Shown here: positions 32,868-40,255 of the stretch, piece after piece
Layout: the number at the start of each line of letters is the position of its first letter
How positions within the stretch are numbered: position 1 is the first letter of the stretch
Assembly: GCF_006151805.1 (NCBI RefSeq)
Contig: NZ_VDDA01000011.1
Span: 1-64,000, forward strand
Direction: 5' to 3'
From: Methylobacterium terricola
GTDB taxonomy: Bacteria > Pseudomonadota > Alphaproteobacteria > Rhizobiales > Beijerinckiaceae
Length of the DNA: 64,000 nt
Position numbers and translations under genes: made by a program
The notes under the pieces: model-generated
The model's input: only the letters and a program-made list of their open reading frames with translations
The model's database searches: none
What the model was told of the DNA's origin: nothing

Positions 32868-33356
32868 GTGCCGGCCAGACCCGTCGACCTCGATCCGGCC
32901 TCGATCCGCATCCTCGAGCACCTGCAGCAGGACAGCGAGGTCGGCATCGGCGAGCTTGCCGAGGCGGTCGGGCTCTCGACCTCGCCGTGCTGGCGCCGGG
33001 TCGCCGACCTCAAGGCCCGGGGGATCATCCGGCGCTGCGTCGCCGTGGCCGACCCGCAGGCGCTCGGCCTCCACGTCAACGTGTTCGTCCACGTCTCGCT
33101 GGAGAAGCAGACCCAGGCCGCTCTCCAGGCCTTCTCCGACGCCATCCGTCACCGGCCGGAGGTGATGGAGTGCTACCTGATGAGCGGCGAGGCCGACTAC
33201 ATGCTGCGGGTCGTGGTCGAGGACCTGGCTGAATACCAGCGCCTGATCGTCGATCACCTGACCCGGATCCCCGGCGTGGCGAAGATCCGGTCGAGCTTCG
33301 CGCTCGATCAGGTGAAATACACTACGGCCCTGCCGCTGGATCATCTGAAGGGATGA
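32868..33356 (+). CDS. Lrp/AsnC-family transcriptional regulator
   Basis: 162 residues, GTG start with AGGCAGGA upstream. N-terminal winged helix: LDPASIRILEHLQQDSEVGI, LAEAVGLSTSPCWRRVADLK. C-terminal RAM domain: HVNVFVHVSLEKQTQAALQA, ECYLMSGEADYMLRVVVEDL, PGVAKIRSSFALDQVKYTTA. Such proteins form octamers and respond to amino acids. No obvious target lies beside it; downstream is a dispersed repeat and convergent DUF2000 gene. Confidence 0.93.
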   Translation: MPARPVDLDPASIRILEHLQQDSEVGIGELAEAVGLSTSPCWRRVADLKARGIIRRCVAVADPQALGLHVNVFVHVSLEKQTQAALQAFSDAIRHRPEVMECYLMSGEADYMLRVVVEDLAEYQRLIVDHLTRIPGVAKIRSSFALDQVKYTTALPLDHLKG

Positions 33357-33396
33357 CGGTGCGTGTCCGGATTTTTCGGCAGACGATCCCGCTCCG

Positions 33397-33550
33397 GAAA
33401 CCCTCCGCGTCATCCTGGGGCACGACGAAGCCGGGAGCCCGGGATCCGTATCGGCTGAATGCCGGCGGAGGCGACCGGCGTTCCGCTGCGTCCTCGACCG
33501 TCGGCGGTGATGGATCCCGGATCCCGCGGTCGCGGCCCCGGGACGACGCG
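33397..33550. repeat. Dispersed imperfect palindrome, copy A
   Basis: Shares with 44701-44850 a GAAACCCTCC opening, an AGCCCGGGAT block, ACCGGCGTT and an ending GCGGCCCCGGG. The outer parts are inversely complementary, so it can fold into a long hairpin. Located between convergent genes, typical of an intergenic REP-like element. Confidence 0.6.
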
Positions 33551-33591
33551 GAAATCGTCGCGATCGGGTCGATCGTGGTGACGTCGGCGTC

Positions 33592-33999
33592 TCACGGGTG
33601 CAACGCCGCCCCCTTCGCCGCCTTGTCGACATCCTTCCTCGGGCCGTGCAGGGCGAGGCCGACGAGGTCGGGCGCGTCGGCGGGCTCCTTTTGGAACACC
33701 GCCCGGTTGGCGGCGTCGTCCCCGGTCTCGAACATCGCCCGCACATAGGCGCTGCGGGTCAGGTCGCGCTGGATCGCCTGCTGCCAGGCCCGTTGCAGCA
33801 CCTCGGTGGAGGCGGAGAGAATCAGGATCGGCTGGCCGAGCAGGCGGGCATGGGCGCGCCCGGCGGCGTCGCGATAGGGCTCGCCCATGGCGTCGGGCAC
33901 GGCCCCGGCGATGCCGGTCGCCAGGAACGCGGTGACGTTCAGCTTCTGCCACATGGCCAGGTCGTCGCGGACCAGGACCGCCACCTTGGTGTCGAACAT
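33592..33999 (-). CDS. DUF2000 family protein
   Basis: 135 residues from the ATG at 33999: MFDTKVAVLVRDDLAMWQKL, NVTAFLATGIAGAVPDAMGE, YRDAAGRAHARLLGQPILIL and SASTEVLQRAWQQAIQRDLT are typical of DUF2000, a family of unknown function related to peptidyl-tRNA hydrolase II-like folds. It lies 34 bases downstream of the AraC-type regulator gene on the same strand, so it is probably controlled with it. Confidence 0.88.
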   Translation of the reverse strand: MFDTKVAVLVRDDLAMWQKLNVTAFLATGIAGAVPDAMGEPYRDAAGRAHARLLGQPILILSASTEVLQRAWQQAIQRDLTRSAYVRAMFETGDDAANRAVFQKEPADAPDLVGLALHGPRKDVDKAAKGAALHP

Positions 34000-34033
34000 C
34001 GGCGTCTTTCCCTGCGGGTGATCGACCGCAGGG

Positions 34034-34876
34034 CTAACCGAGCCCGGCCGGCGCGTCTGGAACGTTCGTGCGCCCGCTCCGGTAGACGGCCGGGGTGAGC
34101 CCATAGGCGCGGCGGAACCAGCGGCCGAGATGGCTCTGGTCGGCGAAGCCGGCATCGAGGGCGGCGTCCGCCGGCGGAACCCCGTCGCGCAGGAGCGCCC
34201 GGGCCCGGGCCAGCCGCAGCTCGACCAGGCAGGCATGCGGCGAGGTGCCGAAGCGCCGGCGGAAGGCCCGGGCGAGCTGGAACCGGTCGGCGGCGCCGGC
34301 CGCTTGCGCGAGCGCGTCGAGACCGAAGGCCGTCGCGGCATGGGCCTGGAGGAACGCCATCGCCCGCTCGGCGACGACCGGATCGCCGGCCGGTGCCGGA
34401 GCGGGCTCGGCGGCGCCGAGGTGGCGGCGCAAGTGCCGCGCGAGGTCGTCGAGGGCCGCATCGGTCGCGAGCGGTGAGGCGGCCTCGAACACGGCCCGGC
34501 AGGCCTGGCCGATCGCGTCGCCGAGCCGACGGTCGTCGGCCAGCGTGCGGCGAAAGCCGATCCCCATATCGCTCCCGCCCATGGCACGGCGCAGCCAAGC
34601 CTGCGGCAGGTACAGCATGCTGTAGCGGAAGCCCGGCGCCTGCAGGGCCTGCCCGTCGTGGCGCTCGCCCGGCTCGATCAGGATCACCCGCCCGGCCGTG
34701 CTCTGCCGGCGGGCGCCGCGGCAGTAGAAATCCTGGATGCCGTCATGGGTCACGCCGACCAGCCACTCGTCGTGGTGGTGCATGTCGTAGGCGTGGCCGT
34801 GGAACCGCGCCGTCACCGCCTCGATGCCGCTCGCCGGCTCGCGCCGGAGGTGGAGAAAGTCGTGCGGGCCGGCCAT
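34034..34876 (-). CDS. AraC-family transcriptional regulator
   Basis: 280 residues from the ATG at 34876. N-terminal cupin sensor (HAYDMHHHDEWLVGVTHDGI, TAGRVILIEPGERHDGQALQ) and C-terminal two helix-turn-helix units (FGLDALAQAAGAADRFQLAR, ADAALDAGFADQSHLGRWFR, then YGLTPAVYRSGR). Regulators of this AraC-binding type often control adjacent transporters. It lies four bases after the YoaK-like gene and before DUF2000, suggesting one operon. Confidence 0.92.
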   Translation of the reverse strand: MAGPHDFLHLRREPASGIEAVTARFHGHAYDMHHHDEWLVGVTHDGIQDFYCRGARRQSTAGRVILIEPGERHDGQALQAPGFRYSMLYLPQAWLRRAMGGSDMGIGFRRTLADDRRLGDAIGQACRAVFEAASPLATDAALDDLARHLRRHLGAAEPAPAPAGDPVVAERAMAFLQAHAATAFGLDALAQAAGAADRFQLARAFRRRFGTSPHACLVELRLARARALLRDGVPPADAALDAGFADQSHLGRWFRRAYGLTPAVYRSGRTNVPDAPAGLG

Positions 34877-34880
34877 CCCG

Positions 34881-35537
34881 TCACGCCCCCGCCCGCACGG
34901 CCCGGCCGACCGCCACGGCGAGCACCAGCCCGACGCCGAGAACCGGCGCCACCAGCGCCTCGAGCCCGTAGCCGCGATAGGCCAGGGCCCCCGCCACCGC
35001 CCCGCTGACCAGGGCGAGCCAGGTGCAGGCATCCGGCACCCAGCCGAAGGCCGGCCCGACCCGCGCGGCGGCCTGGGCGAGGGTGTGGCTGAGGCTGTAG
35101 AGGGTGCCGGTCACGAAGGTGACGCCGGGCCGGAAGCCCGCGCTCCGGCGGAGCGCCGCGTTCTGCGCCCCCATGGCGGCGGCGAGCAGCGGCGCGGCCG
35201 GGCCCCCGAGGGACGGGCTCAGCGCCGTGGAGAGGGCCGCGACGAGGAAAACGGCCTCCAGGCCGAGCACTGCCGCCGGACCCCAGCGCCCGGGCAGGCG
35301 CAGCGAGACCAGGCTGCCGGAAAAGCCGCCCGCGAGGAAGGACACGAACAGCAGGGCGATCTCCCAGGCGACCGGGTGGCCGGGCTGGGTCAGCGAGACC
35401 GCGAACTGGGTCGAGTTGCCGCTCATGAACGAGGTGTAGAGCCCGTCGAGCCGCAGGAAGCCGACGGCGTCGACGAATCCGGCGGCGGCGGTGAGGAGCA
35501 GGCCGCCGGCGATGTCGGGGGGAGGGGTGTCGCGCAT
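34881..35537 (-). CDS. YoaK/DUF1275 family membrane protein
   Basis: 218 residues with about six membrane segments. The family signature GFVDAVGFLRLDGLYTSFMS then GNSTQFAV is near the start, GAQNAALRRS in the middle and VTFVTGTLYSLSHTLA after it. The function of the family is unknown; it is often linked with AraC regulators. It starts 30 bases downstream of the acyl-CoA synthetase gene end and may belong to the same transcript. Confidence 0.88.
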   Translation of the reverse strand: MRDTPPPDIAGGLLLTAAAGFVDAVGFLRLDGLYTSFMSGNSTQFAVSLTQPGHPVAWEIALLFVSFLAGGFSGSLVSLRLPGRWGPAAVLGLEAVFLVAALSTALSPSLGGPAAPLLAAAMGAQNAALRRSAGFRPGVTFVTGTLYSLSHTLAQAAARVGPAFGWVPDACTWLALVSGAVAGALAYRGYGLEALVAPVLGVGLVLAVAVGRAVRAGA

Positions 35538-35567
35538 ACGGGAGCAGGGTCTTGCGAGAGCCGAATC

Positions 35568-38321
35568 TCAAGGGGAGGGCGCGGCACTCTCCCCCGTCAG
35601 CGCCCGCCGCACCAGCATCAGGTCGGGGTCGGACGGGTCCGTCCTCACCGTGAAGCCGAGCTTGCGGCACATCGCCAGCATGGTGGTGTTCTCGCGCAGC
35701 ACCTGCCCCTCGACGTGGGCCAAGCCCTCGTCCTTCGCCCAGTCGAGCATCAGCCCCATCAGCGACCAGCCGAGGCCGAGGCCCTTGAGGTCGGACCGGA
35801 CCAGGATCGCATATTCGCCGGTCTCGTGGTTGGCATCGGCGTGGAGGCGCACCGCCCCCATCATCGTGCCGGTCGCCTCCTCGATCGCCACGAAGGCGAT
35901 GGCCCGGGCGTAATCGAGCTGGGTGAGCCGCGCCAGGAAGGCGTGGCTGAAGTCGCGCACCGGGGCGAAGAAGCGCAGGCGCAGGTCCTCGGCGCTGACC
36001 TGCCGGAAGAACGTCTCGAACAGCCCCTCGTCCTCGGCCCGCACCGGCCGCACCAGGACCGCCTGCCCGTCGCGGACGATGCGGCGCTCCCAGGCGCGGG
36101 GATAGGGTCGCACGGCGAAGCGGGCATGGCTCGGGCCGGCCCCCGCGTCGCGCCGGCGCTCGGGCGGCAGCGGTCCCACGGCGGCGCGGGCATCCAGCGC
36201 GATGACGCCGTCGCGGTCGGCGAGCAGGGGGTTGATGTCGAGCTCGCGCAGTTCGGGCAGGTCGGCGGCGAGCTGGCCGAGCTTGACCAGCACCAGGGCG
36301 ACCGCCGCCTCGTCGGCCGCCGCCACGTCGCGGTAGGCCTTGAGCCGGCGCGCCACCCGGGTCCGCCCGATCAGGTCGGCGGCGAGGCGCCGGTCGAGGG
36401 GCGGCAGGGCGAGCGCCCGGTCGTCGATCACCTCGACGGCGGTGCCGCCGCGGCCGAACACCACGACCGGGCCGAAGACCGGATCGTCGACGAGGCCGGC
36501 GATCAGCTCGCGGGCCTGCGTGCGCCGCAGCATCGCCTGGACGACGAAGCCAGTGACCCGGGCCTCGGGCCGCTCCCGCGCCACCCGGGCCAGCATCTCG
36601 GCGGCGGCCTCCCGCACCGCCGCCTCGCTGGTCAGGCCGAGCCGCACGCCGCCGACATCGGACTTGTGCACCACGTCCGGCGAGGCGAGCTTGAGCGCCA
36701 CCGTGCCCCCGGCGGCGATGATCGGCCAAGCGGCCTCCGCCGCCGCGTCGGCGTCGGGCACGAGGGTCAGCGGCTGGGTCGGGATGCCGTAGGCGGCGAG
36801 CAGGCCGGCCATCTCCCGCGGGTCGAGCCAGGTGCGGCCCTCGGCGAGCACCCGATCGACGATCGTCCGGGCGGCACCGGCATCCGGCACGAGATCGTCG
36901 GGCAGGACCGCCGGGGTGGTGGTGAGGTCGTCCTGCGCCGCGCGGTACCGCACCAGATGGGTGAAGCCCTCGACCGCGTCGGCGTCGGTGGCGAAGCGCG
37001 GGATGCCGGCCTGGCTCAGGATCTCGCCGGCGGCCTCGTCGCCGACGGTGACGGCGAAGACCGGCCGGGCGCGGAAGCTGCCCTTGCGGCCCCGTTGCAC
37101 CGCCTCGACGATCTCGGTGGCGACCGCGCTGCCGCCGGAGAGCGCCGTCGGCACGTTGATGACCAGCACCGCGTCGTTGTCGCGGTCGGCGAGCAGCGCC
37201 TCGAGCGTTGCGGCGTAGCGCGGCCCGTCGGCATCGGCGCCGATATCGACCGGGTTGCGCCAGGCCTCCGCGGTGGTGCCCGGCACCGCGGCGGCGAGGC
37301 GCTCCCGCGTCGCGCCGGAGAGGCCCGCCAGGCTGCCGCCGAGATCCAGCAGCCGGTCGACCGCGATGGCGCCGACGCCGCGGCCATTGGCGAGGATCGC
37401 CAGGCGCCGCCCCGGGAACGGCCGCTGGCGCCCCAGGGTCTCGACGGCCGAGAACATCTCGTCGAGATCCTGCACCCGCAGGAGCCCGGCGCGGCGGAAG
37501 GCGGCGTCGTACACCGCGTCGGTCCGCGCCAAAATTCCCGTATGCGTGATGCCGGGATGGCGGGGACCGCCCTCCACCGCCGAGGGGGCGTCGTGCCGCC
37601 CGGAGCGGAGCACCACCACGGGCTTTGCCCGCGCGGCGGCCCGGGCCGCCGACATGAATTTCGGCGCATCCGTGACGGTGCCGATCGAGAGCAGGATCGC
37701 CCGCGTATGGATGTCGGCGGCGAAGTGGTCGAGGCAATCGGCGATGTCGACGTCGACGGCGTTGCCGAGGGAGACGATGCCCGAGAAGCCGGTGCCGCGC
37801 CCCTGCGCCCAGGCGACGATGCCGGCCGCCACCGTGCGCGACTGCGAAATCAGCGCCAGGTCGCCGGGGAGCGGCGCCCGAGCGAGCAGGCTCGCGTTGA
37901 GCGCCGCGTTCGGCACCGCCAGCCCCATGCTGTCGGGGCCGACGAGGCGCAGGGAATGGCGCCGCGCCGCCGCCCGCGCCGCCTCGGCGAGGGAATCCGG
38001 ACCGCTGCCGAGGCCGGTGGTGATGACGATCGCCGCGCCGCAGCCCTTGCGGCCCGCTGCCTCGACGACGTCCGGCACCGTCTCCGGGGGCGTGACGATC
38101 ACCACGAGATCGGCCGGCTCGGGCAAGTCGGCGAGGTCGGCGAAGGCCTGGACGCCGTCGACGCTGTCGTGGCGCGGGTTCACCGGCCAGATCGGCCCCG
38201 TGAAGCCCGCCTCGCGCAGGTTGCGCAGGATCGCGGCGCCGAACGCGTTCGGCCGCGCGCTCGCGCCCACCAGCGCCACGGAGCGCGGGGCGAGGAGCCT
38301 GTCGAAACGGTAGGTGCTCAT
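35568..38321 (-). CDS. ADP-forming acyl-CoA synthetase fused to GNAT acetyltransferase (Pat-like)
   Basis: 917 residues. Domain order: CoA-binding Rossmann (RSVALVGASARPNAFGAAIL), flavodoxin-like ligase parts (GPDSMGLAVPNAALNASLL, LAILANGRGVGAIAVDRLLD), ATP-grasp (IPTQPLTLVPDADAAAEAAW, GGTVALKLASPDVVHKSDVG, VFGRGGTAVEVI) and a C-terminal GNAT domain (LVRPVRAEDEGLFETFFRQV, GEYAILVRSDLKGLGLGWSL). This is the architecture of Pat/PatZ-type protein lysine acetyltransferases that regulate AMP-forming acetyl-CoA synthetase. If a conserved catalytic His is present in the ligase part the enzyme may also make acyl-CoA; I could not place it with certainty. Confidence 0.92.
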   Translation of the reverse strand: MSTYRFDRLLAPRSVALVGASARPNAFGAAILRNLREAGFTGPIWPVNPRHDSVDGVQAFADLADLPEPADLVVIVTPPETVPDVVEAAGRKGCGAAIVITTGLGSGPDSLAEAARAAARRHSLRLVGPDSMGLAVPNAALNASLLARAPLPGDLALISQSRTVAAGIVAWAQGRGTGFSGIVSLGNAVDVDIADCLDHFAADIHTRAILLSIGTVTDAPKFMSAARAAARAKPVVVLRSGRHDAPSAVEGGPRHPGITHTGILARTDAVYDAAFRRAGLLRVQDLDEMFSAVETLGRQRPFPGRRLAILANGRGVGAIAVDRLLDLGGSLAGLSGATRERLAAAVPGTTAEAWRNPVDIGADADGPRYAATLEALLADRDNDAVLVINVPTALSGGSAVATEIVEAVQRGRKGSFRARPVFAVTVGDEAAGEILSQAGIPRFATDADAVEGFTHLVRYRAAQDDLTTTPAVLPDDLVPDAGAARTIVDRVLAEGRTWLDPREMAGLLAAYGIPTQPLTLVPDADAAAEAAWPIIAAGGTVALKLASPDVVHKSDVGGVRLGLTSEAAVREAAAEMLARVARERPEARVTGFVVQAMLRRTQARELIAGLVDDPVFGPVVVFGRGGTAVEVIDDRALALPPLDRRLAADLIGRTRVARRLKAYRDVAAADEAAVALVLVKLGQLAADLPELRELDINPLLADRDGVIALDARAAVGPLPPERRRDAGAGPSHARFAVRPYPRAWERRIVRDGQAVLVRPVRAEDEGLFETFFRQVSAEDLRLRFFAPVRDFSHAFLARLTQLDYARAIAFVAIEEATGTMMGAVRLHADANHETGEYAILVRSDLKGLGLGWSLMGLMLDWAKDEGLAHVEGQVLRENTTMLAMCRKLGFTVRTDPSDPDLMLVRRALTGESAAPSP

Positions 38322-38463
38322 GGGGCGTCTCGTCGGGCGTCCGGCGTCGGCGGCGGGTCTGGCAGGACTTCTGAGGGGCGGCGTCCGTCCCGCAGGTAGG
38401 GCGGCGGCCGCCCCAGGTCACGCGGGGCGCGACAGGATGATCTGAAGTGCGACCGCCGTATTG

Positions 38464-38493
38464 TGCAATGCAACATAATTCTATTGCATTGCA
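38464..38493. promoter_or_regulatory. Perfect inverted repeat upstream of the Pat-like gene
   Basis: TGCAATGCAA (38464-38473) and TTGCATTGCA (38484-38493) are exact reverse complements around a 10-base AT-rich spacer, in the otherwise GC-rich gap between the divergent genes starting at 38321 and 38581. A 20-bp-centred dyad of this kind suits a dimeric regulator overlapping a promoter. Confidence 0.6.
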
Positions 38494-38580
38494 AAAGAAT
38501 GAATGGTTAGTTTGCGTCTCCCGGCGAATCCCGGCTTTCCGGACGCGTTCCCCGCCCCGGACAGAACCCCTGGACCACCG

Positions 38581-38907
38581 ATGCGTCTCCTCTCCCTCAC
38601 CGCCCTCGGCCTCGTTCTCGCGACCGCTGCGGGCGCCTCCGAGCTGAATCCGCGCCAGGCCCACAGCCTCGATCTCGGTCCGGTGCGCGGCTCGGCCTAC
38701 TACACCGTCGAGAAGGACGGCCTTCGCGTCGTCGCCACCCTGGCGCCGACGGAGGCCGGTGCCGCCACCCCGCTGCGGGTGATCACCACGCTTGCCTCCG
38801 ACCAGGTCGTCAGCTTCTCGGTGCCTGGCAGCCAGGACGGCGCCGCCGCCTCGGTGGCCTTCGCCCGCCGCGGCAACCGGGTCGAGGTCGCCTCGACCGG
38901 GTACTGA
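38581..38907 (+). CDS. Exported hypothetical protein
   Basis: 108 residues from the ATG at 38581. A signal peptide (MRLLSLTALGLVLATAAGA, cut near GAS-EL) is followed by a small all-beta domain (GPVRGSAYYTVEKDGLRVVA, VSFSVPGSQDG, RGNRVEVAST). No known family. It is divergent from the Pat-like gene and lies before the PPIase gene. An earlier start at 38503 would precede the signal peptide with an unlikely leader. Confidence 0.6.
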   Translation: MRLLSLTALGLVLATAAGASELNPRQAHSLDLGPVRGSAYYTVEKDGLRVVATLAPTEAGAATPLRVITTLASDQVVSFSVPGSQDGAAASVAFARRGNRVEVASTGY

Positions 38908-39066
38908 GCCACCGCTTCGCAGCCCCGGCGGATCACGGATCCGCGGGGGCTGCTCGTGCGGCGTGCGCGCCGCTTGTCTTGTCGGCCGATCTTTGCCACC
39001 TGTCCGCCGGTCTCACGACCGACTTCGCGCACGGGCCCCAAGGCGCACGGACCCAAGGATCACGCC

Positions 39067-39972
39067 ATGCCGACCCTCTCCCCCCTCTGGCGCAACGGCG
39101 CGCTCGCCCTCGGGCTGCTCGTGCCGGGCCTCCTGCCGGGCGCGGCTCTCGCCCAGGCGCCGGCCCCCGCCGCCGCTCCTGCCACTGCGCCCGCCGCCCC
39201 GGCCCCGTCGCCCGACACGGTCGTCGCCAAGGTGAACGGCGCCCCGATCACCGCCGGCGACCTCGCGGTGGCGGCGGACGATCCGGCCCTGTCGCTGCCC
39301 GGCGTCGACGAGGCGCAGAAGAAGGGCCTCCTCGTCGACTACATGGTCGACCTGAAGATCGGCGCCCAGGCCGCCGAGAAGGCCAAGGTCGGCGACAACC
39401 CGGATTTCGCCCGCAAGCTCGCCTACTTCCGCGACAAGCTCCTCCTCGACGAGTACCTGGAGCGCGAGGCCAAGAAGGCGGTGACGCCGCAGGCCGAGCG
39501 GGCGCTCTACGACGAGACCGTCAAGGCGATGAAGCCCGAGGAGGAGGTGCATGCCCGCCACATCCTCGTCGACAACGAGGCCGAGGCCAAGAAGATCGCC
39601 GCGCGCCTGAAGGGCGGCGAGGACTTCGCCAAGGTCGCGGCCGAGACCTCGAAGGATCCCGGCTCGAAGGCCGAGGGCGGCGATCTCGGCTGGTTCACCA
39701 AGGAGCGGATGGTCGCGCCCTTCGCCGATGCGGCGTTCAAGATCGAGGCCGGCAAGATCTCTGACCCGGTCAAGACCCAGTTCGGCTGGCACGTCATCAA
39801 GGTCGAGGAGAAGCGCACCAAGCCGGTGCCGAGCTTCGACGAGATGAAGGAGCAGGTCGAGGCCTACCTCACCCGCAAGACGCAGCAGGACCTCATCACC
39901 AAGCTGCGCGAGCAGGCCAAGATCGAGAAGACCGCCGCGGCTCCCGCGACGAAGGCGGACGAGAAGAAGTAA
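39067..39972 (+). CDS. Periplasmic parvulin-type peptidylprolyl isomerase
   Basis: 301 residues from the ATG at 39067. Signal peptide (LALGLLVPGLLPGAALAQ), Ala/Pro linker, SurA-N-like chaperone part (VVAKVNGAPITAGDLAVAAD, KKGLLVDYMVDLKIGAQAAE), then the rotamase domain (VHARHILVDNEAEAKKIAAR, KDPGSKAEGGDLGWFTKERM, PVKTQFGWHVIKVEEKRTK). It assists outer-membrane or periplasmic protein folding. Followed by a strong terminator at 39996. Confidence 0.93.
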   Translation: MPTLSPLWRNGALALGLLVPGLLPGAALAQAPAPAAAPATAPAAPAPSPDTVVAKVNGAPITAGDLAVAADDPALSLPGVDEAQKKGLLVDYMVDLKIGAQAAEKAKVGDNPDFARKLAYFRDKLLLDEYLEREAKKAVTPQAERALYDETVKAMKPEEEVHARHILVDNEAEAKKIAARLKGGEDFAKVAAETSKDPGSKAEGGDLGWFTKERMVAPFADAAFKIEAGKISDPVKTQFGWHVIKVEEKRTKPVPSFDEMKEQVEAYLTRKTQQDLITKLREQAKIEKTAAAPATKADEKK

Positions 39973-39995
39973 GTTTGGATTGACGTAGAAGGACG

Positions 39996-40025
39996 GCCCT
40001 CGGAGCGCGGCTCCGGGGGCTTTTT
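39996..40025 (+). terminator. Rho-independent terminator after the PPIase gene
   Basis: GCCCTCGGAGC (39996-40006) pairs with GCTCCGGGGGC (40010-40020) with a 3-base loop and one G-U, followed by TTTTT (40021-40025). A textbook terminator. Confidence 0.92.
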
Positions 40026-40056
40026 GCTGTCTGCCGATCGGTCATGCCGCCCACGC

Positions 40057-40223
40057 CCTTTCCCGGACGACTGAAGCGCCAGCCGAAGGAGATCCGGGAA
40101 CCAGCACAAGAAATCGCGAAGCGTCCATTTATCTGCAACGTTGCAGCATCCGGAGCCGCGTCGCGGCACCTCTCCCCTGGATCCCGGATCTCCTTCCGCT
40201 TCGGTTCAGTCGTCCGGGAAAGG
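40057..40223. repeat. Nested 167-bp palindrome
   Basis: The outer arms 40057-40099 and 40182-40223 are reverse complements over about 42 bases with a short mismatched patch. They begin CCTTTCCCGGACGACTGAA on one strand and end in ATCCGGGA. The exact centre carries a perfect 14-bp palindrome CTGCAACGTTGCAG (40133-40146), while the bases between are not paired. It lies between a terminator and the convergent 3' end of the dehydratase gene. It could be a cruciform-forming intergenic element or a small non-autonomous mobile unit. Confidence 0.75.
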
Positions 40224-40255
40224 GGAGGGGCGGGACCGGCCCGCTCCCGACCCGC

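Noticed and set aside
33360..33590. Short ORFs in the gap after the Lrp gene
   Set aside because: They are translations of the dispersed palindromic repeat.
34824..38399. Very long plus-strand open frame opposite the acyl-CoA synthetase gene
   Set aside because: It is a shadow caused by high GC and codon bias: its product is rich in Arg, Gly, His and Ala with no domain, while the opposite strand encodes a clear enzyme.
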